From assembly GCA_944376695.1 (NCBI GenBank), contig CALWDM010000002.1, positions 1 to 64,000 on the forward strand: a stretch of DNA of 64,000 nt, in the 5' to 3' direction. The position numbers and the translations under genes were made by a program. Below, piece after piece: positions 6,186 to 15,026 of this stretch. Numbering within the stretch: position 1 is the stretch's first letter; every line of letters begins with the position of its first letter. The notes beneath the pieces were generated by a model. It searched no databases, was not told the DNA's origin, and saw only the letters and a program-made list of their open reading frames with translations. The DNA is from an uncultured Mediterraneibacter sp. (lineage in GTDB: Bacteria > Bacillota > Clostridia > Lachnospirales > Lachnospiraceae).

Positions 6186-8570
6186 ATGTCAACCAGAATT
6201 GTCTGGAATGAGCATGAACAAGCTGTCTTGCTCCAAGCACTGATAGACGTACTGAATGGAAAAACTGAAAGGAAAGAGGCAATATCAGAAGTATCAAAAA
6301 GGCTTAGAAAAGAAGCTGAATCACGTGGAATTAAAATCGACGAGAAATTTCGTAATGAGAATGGTATTTCGCTTCAGATGAACTGCCTCGAATATGCGTA
6401 TACTGGTGGTAAGTCAGGTCTGCATGTTACACGTGGATGGTACTTCGATATAGTTAATAAATATCAAAATGATCAAGATGCATTTGCTGAATTATTAAAG
6501 GAGGCGAGGATTGTGTCAGAAGCTTCCACAAACAATAAATCCGCGTTTCAAGAATGGCTTGAGCATACTTTGTCTGAAAAAGCTTCTTCAGCGGTTATCG
6601 AAGAATTGGGGGTCTTGGAGATATTGTTGAAGAAAAAGGGGGTCATTCATAATCGAATCCTTGAAATGGATGATTCTGATGAAATATCTCTCTTGATAGA
6701 TAATATCAGGAGCAGTAAAGGAATAAGAATCCATTCAAGGAGTCGGAGATACTCCATGATTAGCGGATTAATCAAGTATAAAGAATTTCTTGTGCATAAG
6801 TATCCTGATGAAGAGACAGAAGAGAAAGATAAACCAAGTTCAGGAATAAATAAGTCTGACTTTTATCTTTGGCTGACAGAGAATAAAGGTCTTGCTGCGC
6901 CTACAGGAAGAAGCTATGCATCAGCAATTAACAGATGTGATTCTTTATGTGCGGAACATAATATTGGTACAGGTAGAATTTATGGCGAGGAATCTCTAGA
7001 TAAATTAGAAAGCAATATAGCACTCTTGACTTTGGATAATGATTTTCGAGTCTATAATGAAACGCAGCATAATAGGTTAACTGCTGCATTAGCAAAATAT
7101 CTTGAGTTCTTGGGCTTGAAAGGAGGTAGAAAGTTTCAAAAGTCAAAAGGTGAAAAGGTTTCCCCGCAAGAAAAAGTAAGCAAGGACGAGTTAGATCGAA
7201 TAAGAGAAACTTTGAAGCTCCCACGTTTTGAGTATGGCTTTAAGGACGATGGTGTAGAACTGTACAGATTTAGAGCATCCTATGAGGAAGTTAACGATTT
7301 GGATTGTTCACTGAGTGATGACGTGTTGCTTAATGCCATCAGAGAGATGGGGTTTGAGTTTGATGGGAAAGTTTATCTTATCTCGGATGACAGTATGAAG
7401 TCCATCGTTAATGAGATTAATGACTATAAGAATCAAGGAGTCAATATTGTTTATTATGATTCGCTTTATGATTTTAAGTTCTATGAATATTCTGAGGCGA
7501 AGATCATATCGGCAGATATGCTTAAGGCAATATTAAAGTATCTTATGCCGCAGTTTCGGTACAGGAGTAATTATTTTGCTTTACCTTCAGAGCGCCAAAC
7601 AGAATTTGAACTAATAAAAAATGATATTATACGTGTTTGGGGCAGCAGTACATTGCAGACTTTTGATGAACTCTCTATGAAACTGCCACTGATTCCGATG
7701 GATAAGATAAAGTTCACACTGGCCAAACAGCCAGCATTCGTCTGGAATTCTGCGGAAACTTATATGCAGGCAGATTGGTTTGAAGCGGACGAAGCTGAGA
7801 TAGAAAGCCTTTCTGATTACGCGGATGAGCAATGTGAGAAACATGGAGTGGTTTCATTGGACGAGATCCCATTTGACCATTTAGTTGAAGCAAATCCGGA
7901 AATTTCGGAGGCAGCACTTTATACATGCTTTTACAAATTGGTTGAGGATCGTTTCGAGAGAAATGCTAGAGTACTGACGCGTAAAGGAGCCAGTAAAGAT
8001 ACATACACTGCTGTAATTGAGTTTTGCCGGAAACAGGATAAATGCACTTATGATCGCCTTGAAGGTATAGCTAAACGGGTTACAGGTACTATCAGGCGAC
8101 CAGATATAATCGAGGCAGCTAATGCTGTCATGGTTCGCGTTGATAAGGATGATTTTATTGCGGATAGATTTATTCAGTTTGATATAGACCGCATAGATGC
8201 GGCGCTTGATTATGTGATCACCGATGACTTTATCGGAATGCGGGAAATAACGACTTTTAGTACATTCCCCTTCTGTGGATATGGATGGAACCTTTATTTG
8301 CTTGAAAGCTATTGCCGCCGGTTCAGCAAAAAATATAAGTATGAGACGCGTCGCGCAAATTCATCTAATTCAGGGGCAATAGTGATTAAGTCATGTACGC
8401 TTAGCTATCATGATATTATGACGCAAGCAGTTGCACGCTCTGGTAGAGATTTGCAGCAGAGCGAGGTCTTTGGTTTTCTGACAGAGGCTGGATATATGGA
8501 AAGAAAGAAATACAAAGATATTGATTTGCTGATAAACGAAGCTGCTCAGCTGCGAGAAAGGAGAAAGTAA
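6186..8570 (+). CDS. Uncharacterised 794-residue BREX-associated protein
   Basis: First large gene of the operon, with AGGAAGG just before its ATG and brxP 2 bp after its stop. Residues about 1-105 resemble a helical N-terminal domain seen in varied clostridial defence and regulatory proteins (EAISEVSKRLRKEAESRGIK, FRNENGISLQMNCLEYAY). Two later segments, about 115-215 and 220-305, look like repeated helical DNA-binding modules similar to the core-binding domain of tyrosine recombinases (AAPTGRSYASAINRCDSL). The rest (about 320-794) appears to be several winged-helix-like units with no catalytic motif that I can recognise. It is not one of the four classical type 4 BREX genes. Function unknown; DNA binding is inferred. 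Confidence 0.85.
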   Translation: MSTRIVWNEHEQAVLLQALIDVLNGKTERKEAISEVSKRLRKEAESRGIKIDEKFRNENGISLQMNCLEYAYTGGKSGLHVTRGWYFDIVNKYQNDQDAFAELLKEARIVSEASTNNKSAFQEWLEHTLSEKASSAVIEELGVLEILLKKKGVIHNRILEMDDSDEISLLIDNIRSSKGIRIHSRSRRYSMISGLIKYKEFLVHKYPDEETEEKDKPSSGINKSDFYLWLTENKGLAAPTGRSYASAINRCDSLCAEHNIGTGRIYGEESLDKLESNIALLTLDNDFRVYNETQHNRLTAALAKYLEFLGLKGGRKFQKSKGEKVSPQEKVSKDELDRIRETLKLPRFEYGFKDDGVELYRFRASYEEVNDLDCSLSDDVLLNAIREMGFEFDGKVYLISDDSMKSIVNEINDYKNQGVNIVYYDSLYDFKFYEYSEAKIISADMLKAILKYLMPQFRYRSNYFALPSERQTEFELIKNDIIRVWGSSTLQTFDELSMKLPLIPMDKIKFTLAKQPAFVWNSAETYMQADWFEADEAEIESLSDYADEQCEKHGVVSLDEIPFDHLVEANPEISEAALYTCFYKLVEDRFERNARVLTRKGASKDTYTAVIEFCRKQDKCTYDRLEGIAKRVTGTIRRPDIIEAANAVMVRVDKDDFIADRFIQFDIDRIDAALDYVITDDFIGMREITTFSTFPFCGYGWNLYLLESYCRRFSKKYKYETRRANSSNSGAIVIKSCTLSYHDIMTQAVARSGRDLQQSEVFGFLTEAGYMERKKYKDIDLLINEAAQLRERRK

Positions 8571-8572
8571 GC

Positions 8573-10879
8573 TTGTATTCATATACTTATGATGAAGAAA
8601 CAGGCGGGATCCTTCTGAATTCCACGCCTACAGTATTTTCTAAGGAGCCAAGACCGGTCTATGCACCGGAGTTGGATCTGCTTGGATTTGATAAATACTG
8701 GAAATATGACAAGCAATCGGATGCTCCCTATATGTGGGCGGAGTCTGTTCAATACTGGTATAGAGGAAAGCAGGTGGCTAAACTTAAAGGCGGTAACCTG
8801 TATGAAGCACCGGAGATAATAATCCCCAAGGACAGTGAGGGCAATCCTGTTCAGCCGGAGCCAGACGGGGGTATGTTACGCCCTGTTGATATAGAGGGAA
8901 TGGTTAATAAGAATCTTGATCTGCTTGATATCATTGAGAATACTACGGTCAAAAAGATTGTGGCAATATACGAGAAGTATAAGAACAAGCTCGATATATT
9001 CCATGTGGCTTTTTCGGGAGGCAAGGACAGTGCGGTACTCTTAGATCTGGTGAAACGGGCATTGCCTAAGGGGAGCTTTGTTGTTGTCTTCGGCGATACA
9101 GGAATGGAATTTCCGGATACCTATGTTGCAGTTGAAAAAGAAAAGCAGGCTTGTGAAGAGGATGGAACGCCGTTTTATGTGGCTCGATCCCACTTTGATC
9201 CACATGAATCCTGGAAGATTTTCGGCCCTCCTGCAAGGGTTCTTCGCTGGTGCTGCAGCGTTCATAAGAGTGCACCACAGACGCTGAAGTTGAGAGAGAT
9301 TACCGGCAAAGATGATTACGTTGGAATGGACTTTGTTGGTGTCCGCAAGCATGAAAGTGTAGCCAGAAGCGAATACCAGTACGAAAATTATGGGAAAAAG
9401 CAGAAGGGGCAATATAGTTTTAATGCGATTTTAGAGTGGACGTCCGCTGAGGTATGGCTGTATATATTTGCAAAGGGTATATATGTCAATGAAGCCTATA
9501 AAAAGGGAAACTCTAGAGCGGGGTGTCTTTTCTGTCCTATGGGTGGCAATAAAGGAGATTATATTCAATATTGTGCATATCCCTCTGAAGTTTCAAAGTA
9601 TGTAGATCTGATAAAATCGATGGATGCAAGAGATAAGGATAATGAAAATTCACTTAACACATATGTATCCAGGGGTGGATGGAATGCTCGAAAAAACGGA
9701 AGAGATCTTACGATTAATAAGCAAAAGTATAAAGACGAAGTAAAGGATCGAAAACTTATTATTACGGTGAAGAATCCATCAACTGATTGGAGAGAATGGA
9801 TTAAAACACTTGGACAAATTCCGTTCGAATTTTCCTTTGAGCAAACGTTAGAAGGATATATTGTTACATGTGATGCGTCATTATTAAAGAAATATCCGCA
9901 AGAAATAAAGAAGTTTAAGCAGGTATTCCATAAGGCTGCATATTGTACAGGATGTCGTGTTTGTGAGACGAATTGCCGAAACGGTTGTATTACCTTTGAT
10001 CATGGCTTAAAAATTGATGGTTGTGTTCATTGTGGACAATGTCATGAAATAGATGATGGATGTTTATTATTTCATTCTTTAAGAACTACAACAGGAGGAA
10101 ACATGAAAGATAAGAGTTTAAATTCCTTTGCAAATCATGCGCCAAAGGTAGATTGGATCAGAGAGTTTTTTGAACTTGGAAATGAGTATTGGGAGAACAA
10201 TACGTTGAATAAAAAAAATCAAGAGCCAAAAGTTAAAAGATTTTTTAGAGAATCTGGAATTATAGGTAAAGATAATAAAACAACGGCACTTTATGATATT
10301 GTTTCAAAACTTGGCTGGGAAAGCGAAACATCTTGGGGAATTATGATAGTTAATTTTGTTGAAAATCCTCAGTTTGCATGGTATGTAAATAATTTGGATG
10401 TTGGAATTTTTTATCCGCGAAATAAAGTAAGGGATCTCTTAATGGCTGAGGGAGTAAGTAAGGCGGATGCTACGTCGATCATAAATGCCTTTAAGAGATT
10501 TTGTGAATTACCTATGGGAACTACGTTGAATTGGGGGTGTGTTGAAGAGAACGGTAGACAGATTAATTCTATTTGTAGAACTAAATGTATTATTTCTGAC
10601 AACCGCGTTGTTCTTTATGCTCTCTACAAATTTGCGGAGGCGTGCAACGACTACAAGGAATTTACTCTAGCATGGATGATGAACGATGATATAGATCGTG
10701 ATGGTATCAGCCCAACTCGACTCTTCGGACTCGAATATGAGGATACCAAGTCAATTTTGATGGGGTTGACAGCTAAGTACCCGGATTTCATAAACGCTAC
10801 GTTTACAAATGACCTGGATAAAATATCATTGACGGATAAGACATCGAAGGATGTCCTACGTCTGTTTGAGGAGGATTAA
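8573..10879 (+). CDS. brxP: BrxP: PAPS-reductase-like protein with ferredoxin and DUF4007 domains
   Basis: A 768-residue protein starting at TTG, with AAGGAG about 10 bases upstream. Its PAPS reductase-like (DndC/SspD-type) domain has the ATP-pyrophosphatase loop FSGGKDSAVLLDLV near residue 147, GDTGMEFPDTYVA, RWCCSVHK and RAGCLFCPMGG. Residues about 458-498 form a 4Fe-4S ferredoxin-like segment with CTGCRVCETNC and CVHCGQC. DUF4007 occupies about 515-768. BrxP is the hallmark of type 4 BREX; relatives activate and transfer sulfur in DNA phosphorothioation. An in-frame ATG with its own AGGAGG at 10093-10105 lies exactly between the ferredoxin and DUF4007 parts. The middle of the gene is visibly more AT-rich than its ends. 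Confidence 0.92.
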   Translation: MYSYTYDEETGGILLNSTPTVFSKEPRPVYAPELDLLGFDKYWKYDKQSDAPYMWAESVQYWYRGKQVAKLKGGNLYEAPEIIIPKDSEGNPVQPEPDGGMLRPVDIEGMVNKNLDLLDIIENTTVKKIVAIYEKYKNKLDIFHVAFSGGKDSAVLLDLVKRALPKGSFVVVFGDTGMEFPDTYVAVEKEKQACEEDGTPFYVARSHFDPHESWKIFGPPARVLRWCCSVHKSAPQTLKLREITGKDDYVGMDFVGVRKHESVARSEYQYENYGKKQKGQYSFNAILEWTSAEVWLYIFAKGIYVNEAYKKGNSRAGCLFCPMGGNKGDYIQYCAYPSEVSKYVDLIKSMDARDKDNENSLNTYVSRGGWNARKNGRDLTINKQKYKDEVKDRKLIITVKNPSTDWREWIKTLGQIPFEFSFEQTLEGYIVTCDASLLKKYPQEIKKFKQVFHKAAYCTGCRVCETNCRNGCITFDHGLKIDGCVHCGQCHEIDDGCLLFHSLRTTTGGNMKDKSLNSFANHAPKVDWIREFFELGNEYWENNTLNKKNQEPKVKRFFRESGIIGKDNKTTALYDIVSKLGWESETSWGIMIVNFVENPQFAWYVNNLDVGIFYPRNKVRDLLMAEGVSKADATSIINAFKRFCELPMGTTLNWGCVEENGRQINSICRTKCIISDNRVVLYALYKFAEACNDYKEFTLAWMMNDDIDRDGISPTRLFGLEYEDTKSILMGLTAKYPDFINATFTNDLDKISLTDKTSKDVLRLFEED
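10093..10105 (+). promoter_or_regulatory. Internal ribosome site and in-frame ATG within brxP
   Basis: AGGAGG at 10093-10098 is followed 4 bases later by ATG 10103-10105, in frame with brxP at codon 511. Translation from here would give a free DUF4007 protein of about 258 residues. Either the gene makes two products, or two formerly separate genes have fused through loss of a stop codon. Confidence 0.6.
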
Positions 10880-10881
10880 TC

Positions 10882-13800
10882 ATGGCTGGATTTGGAAGAG
10901 GAAAATACGATCAGTTCTTTGATATCGATGAAAAGTATTTCCCGTGTATTGATGATTCCGCGATAGCGGGAGGCGCAAGGTGGGATACCACCTACCCCCA
11001 CGCGACATTTATCAAATTACTGCGTGCAACAGAAAATATGCTGGGAGGAAGCACGAACCGTTCCGTATGGATTCACGGTGCTTACGGAACCGGAACATCA
11101 CAGTGTGCTTTTGCGTTGAAGAGTATTCTGGAAGTCCCCGAAGATGAGCTGAAAGCTTACTGGAATAGCTATGACGCGCTGAAAAAGGAGAGCGACCTTC
11201 TCTCAAAGCTTCTTGGCCACAGAGACAGGGGTATTGTGACAGTTTACAGATATGCGACAGGCGGAATTACCACTCCGCAGAAGTTCTTTGCCGAAATTCA
11301 GGAGAGTGTACGTGAAGCTTTGGAAAAGAGTGATCGTGTTACATATATGGGTGAAAATACATTCAAGGAGAATGTTATCTCTTGGATAGAAGACCCGGCA
11401 CATAAAAGATTCTTTAATGATCTTCTCCAGAAGCCAGAATGGATTGCAAAGTTCTCTCAGTCCAATGCAGATGAGGTTCTCAATACATTGAAGAAATCCG
11501 GCGACATAAAGGATCTCATGTCAAACATTTTTGAACTTGCTGACAAAGAAGGCATTACAGCTATGAATCTTGATGCCGACAGGCTGAAAGTATGGCTCAA
11601 GGATGTAATTGACCAGAATCATATAAAGATTGTATTTTTCTGGGATGAATTCAGCAAATTCTTTGAAAACAACAAGTATTCGCTTGATGAGTTTCAGAAA
11701 GTCGTCGCTCTTTGCCAGGAGAGTCCGTTCTATCTTGTCATCGTTACCCATCAGGCGGGCAGTATTATTGATAATCAGGATGAATCATGGAAGGTTGTTC
11801 AGCAACGTTTTGATAAGGTTGAGATCACGCTCCCAGACAATATTGCGTTTGATCTCATAGGCGATGCTTTCAAGGTTAAATCGGCAGCAGCAGATACTTG
11901 GAATAACTGCGCTGACACGCTCAACAGTCGTCTCAGCGATTCAAGAAACGCTGTGATGAAAGCGGCGAATATCACTGATCAGAAAGTTATAAAGAAGATT
12001 ATGCCGCTTCATCCTATGGCCGCGCTTGTCCTTAAAAACATTGCGTCTGCGTTTGCATCCAATCAGCGTAGTATGTTTGATTTTATTAAGGTAAAAGATG
12101 ATTCGCAGGCTTTTCAGTGGTTCATATCCAACTATGGACCGGATGACGATTACCCATTTTTGACTATTGATATGCTCTGGGACTTCTTCTATGAAAAGGG
12201 CAAAGATAACCTTTCTCCTGACATCAGAATGATCCTTGACGCTTATCCTCAGCAGAAAAATCTCAGGGATGATGAAAAACGTGTCCTGAAAGCTATCCTT
12301 ATCATGCAGGCGATTGATAAACGCTTGGGTGGTGAGCTTGACGTACTTAAGCCGACGGAACAGAACATTAGTTATGTTTTTGAAGGCATAACTTCCGGAA
12401 TGGATACTAAATGCAAAAATCTGGCAAAGCAGCTCTGCAAGAGTGGAGTTCTCGTTCAGACACCTATCGGTAATAATAAATTTGCCTACGGTGTGGCGGT
12501 ACTTGCCGGAGATCAGGTAAAGATAAATGAATACAAGGAGTTGATTAGAAACAGCAGTTCAGCTGCTAGCCTCGTCAGTGACGGAAAACTTGGAACCTGT
12601 CTTTCTCTGAATCCGCCGCTTAGGTTACGTTTTGCCGAAGACTACACGAGCGGCCAGATAACTACGGTGACGATAAATGATATTACAAAAAAAATCAATA
12701 CATTAAAAAATCGTCAGGAAAATTGGCACTTTAATGCTGTCTTAGCGTTTGCGAAAGACGCAGCAGAAGGCGTCGCGCTGCGTGACAAGATTAAGGCAGC
12801 GGTGGCAAGCGGAGATTATAACAACATTCTATTTATCGATGCTACAGCAAGTCCGCTGGGTGATGACGATTTTAATTCTTATGTCGAGTACTCCGCAATG
12901 GCGAATTACTATCAACATAATAACAATCTGTCTGCAAGAGATAACGCCAAGAAAGCGGAGCAGGTTCTAACCATAACATGGAAGAATCGCATCTATAACG
13001 GAATTTTTACGATATGGAGCAAGGATTATCCTGATGGGGAGAAAGTATTGGGTGGTTCAGCTGTGGCAGACGTTCTGCAGACGGTTGTTCTTAAAAAATT
13101 CAGATATGTGCCTGATTTTGGAAAGGGGCTTACGGAATCGCAATTCAAGTTATCAAATGCAAAGGCAGCTGCTTTGTGCGGCATTAACCAAAAGACAAGC
13201 GGAGTAATGGCTGGGGCGGAAAAGAGCACGTTAGCAGGTGTATGGAATGTTGATAATTATTGGACAAAGCCCGAGACCTCTGGTATAGGAATTTCGGTCA
13301 TAAAGTCCTCTGTTGAAGTTTTGATAAAAGATCTGTTTGACAATAATCAGTCAGTGTCAGTTCTTGATGTGTACGAGCATCTTGTATCTAAATTTGGATA
13401 TGCACAGTGCAATTTGACGGCATTCCTTATGGGATTTCTTCTCAAGGAATATAGCCTGACAAAATATCGCTATATTGACCCCAAAGGTGCCAACGGAGAG
13501 ATGGATTCGAACAAACTTGCAGAGATTATTGGCAACTGCATAAGTAAGGGAACCTCTACCTACATAGTAAAAATGACGCAGGAGGAACGTGCCTTCTATG
13601 CCACTACTGAAAAAGCATGGGGTATTCCGGAAAATACGCTCTCATCTCCCGCAAAGGCATCGTCGTCTGTGAAGTCCAGAATGCAGAATCTGGGACTGCC
13701 GGTATGGTGCTTAAGGTATGTAGATGCTGACGGAGTTTATGATATTGTCTCCAAATATATACTCCTCGTACAGAAAGAGGGCGAAGATGCGCATCAGATT

Positions 13801-15021
13801 GCAAAAGAGATTGGCGCTGAATCTTTGAAAAACGATAAAATAGTAGGTTCCCTTCATGATTTACTGACTCCGGAAAACTGCCGCAAAGGTATGCTGAAGT
13901 TTATCGAACATTTTGATGGTAGGAAGCTTCGAAATTTGGCTGATAATATCGGAGCAAGCGATGATAACATTATAAAAGATATCGGAAGGCTGTTCTCAGT
14001 TGAATATTCCAGTCTTTGGAATCTTGATACAGGCGAAGAAAGGATCAAGGAACTTATAATTGACTATACATATGTAAAGGCAACTAATGATATTCTGCAT
14101 ATTACAGTTCATTCCAAGAATGATGCAGATAAGGAATGGCAGGAAAAACTGAAATTCGTAATGTGCTCATGTGAAGCTCTTCAGGAGGAATATCCCCAAC
14201 TGAAAGATGTGTTTGAATTCTTGAAAAAGATTTACCTTGACGCTGATATCCTGCCGGAGCAGATGAAAACCTATACAGATAGTATAGTAAGTAATTCGGC
14301 TGTACTTGAAAGTTATCTTTCAAATGAAATTCCTGCATTCATGAGGATTTATTCTCCTTATCTGGAAGGCCTGAATGATGACGATGTGGCTCGGTTAAGG
14401 ACGGCAGAGCTTGCCGATATTTTCAAAAAGTCAAGGACAGAGAGTAATGCAATAGTAAAGAGAGTCGCTGATGAATTCCGTAAGAATCAGACAAAGACAC
14501 AGCTCTTCAAGTTATGGAGAGATAAGACCGGTACTAAAACTCCGGCTGCCTGGTCTGCTATAAATAGGACGCCGATTTTATCGATAATTCCAAAGGGGGA
14601 ATATGATCAGGCCAGAAAGACTTTTGAAGTTCTCAACAGAGGTACTGCGAGCGAGAAAGAGTTCAAGGAAGCATTGGAATTTTTGAACGGCGCACAGTTT
14701 TTTGATAGTCTGAATGACAAGCGGGAAGTCGATGAAGCATTTAGCAGTATATTGGGAACTTATAGAAAGCTCCTGACCGACATTGAAAAAGTCAGGGATT
14801 CTTTGGATACTCTGCCTATAGATGCATATGAATGGGATTCACATCCTCGCATTCGTGAGAAGATCTGCGAACTTGCAAAGGCGGAATATAATGCCGGAGG
14901 CAGTGATAAGGCCATTGCTAAGATTAATTCTATGGGTAGTGATGAGTTAAAGGAACATCTTATTTCCATGGTAAAAGAGAGTATGACACTCGGAATAGAA
15001 ATTATTAATGGAGGTGAATAA
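10882..15021 (+). CDS. brxC: BrxC-type large P-loop ATPase of type 4 BREX
   Basis: A 1379-residue protein with GAGGAGG just upstream. The N-terminal AAA-type region holds a Walker A-like loop GAYGTGTSQ at residues 66-74 and a Walker B IVFFWDEFSKFF near residue 250. The middle and C-terminal parts are long helical regions as in other BrxC/PglY ATPases. BrxC proteins belong to the BREX core complex. The loop is unusual: the family consensus is G-x4-G-K-S/T, and here the invariant Lys is Thr72 (codon ACA at 11095-11097, one base from AAA). No other damage is seen; the frame is intact. Type 4 assignment rests on the gene set. Confidence 0.9.
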   Translation: MAGFGRGKYDQFFDIDEKYFPCIDDSAIAGGARWDTTYPHATFIKLLRATENMLGGSTNRSVWIHGAYGTGTSQCAFALKSILEVPEDELKAYWNSYDALKKESDLLSKLLGHRDRGIVTVYRYATGGITTPQKFFAEIQESVREALEKSDRVTYMGENTFKENVISWIEDPAHKRFFNDLLQKPEWIAKFSQSNADEVLNTLKKSGDIKDLMSNIFELADKEGITAMNLDADRLKVWLKDVIDQNHIKIVFFWDEFSKFFENNKYSLDEFQKVVALCQESPFYLVIVTHQAGSIIDNQDESWKVVQQRFDKVEITLPDNIAFDLIGDAFKVKSAAADTWNNCADTLNSRLSDSRNAVMKAANITDQKVIKKIMPLHPMAALVLKNIASAFASNQRSMFDFIKVKDDSQAFQWFISNYGPDDDYPFLTIDMLWDFFYEKGKDNLSPDIRMILDAYPQQKNLRDDEKRVLKAILIMQAIDKRLGGELDVLKPTEQNISYVFEGITSGMDTKCKNLAKQLCKSGVLVQTPIGNNKFAYGVAVLAGDQVKINEYKELIRNSSSAASLVSDGKLGTCLSLNPPLRLRFAEDYTSGQITTVTINDITKKINTLKNRQENWHFNAVLAFAKDAAEGVALRDKIKAAVASGDYNNILFIDATASPLGDDDFNSYVEYSAMANYYQHNNNLSARDNAKKAEQVLTITWKNRIYNGIFTIWSKDYPDGEKVLGGSAVADVLQTVVLKKFRYVPDFGKGLTESQFKLSNAKAAALCGINQKTSGVMAGAEKSTLAGVWNVDNYWTKPETSGIGISVIKSSVEVLIKDLFDNNQSVSVLDVYEHLVSKFGYAQCNLTAFLMGFLLKEYSLTKYRYIDPKGANGEMDSNKLAEIIGNCISKGTSTYIVKMTQEERAFYATTEKAWGIPENTLSSPAKASSSVKSRMQNLGLPVWCLRYVDADGVYDIVSKYILLVQKEGEDAHQIAKEIGAESLKNDKIVGSLHDLLTPENCRKGMLKFIEHFDGRKLRNLADNIGASDDNIIKDIGRLFSVEYSSLWNLDTGEERIKELIIDYTYVKATNDILHITVHSKNDADKEWQEKLKFVMCSCEALQEEYPQLKDVFEFLKKIYLDADILPEQMKTYTDSIVSNSAVLESYLSNEIPAFMRIYSPYLEGLNDDDVARLRTAELADIFKKSRTESNAIVKRVADEFRKNQTKTQLFKLWRDKTGTKTPAAWSAINRTPILSIIPKGEYDQARKTFEVLNRGTASEKEFKEALEFLNGAQFFDSLNDKREVDEAFSSILGTYRKLLTDIEKVRDSLDTLPIDAYEWDSHPRIREKICELAKAEYNAGGSDKAIAKINSMGSDELKEHLISMVKESMTLGIEIINGGE

Positions 15022-15026
15022 TCCTC

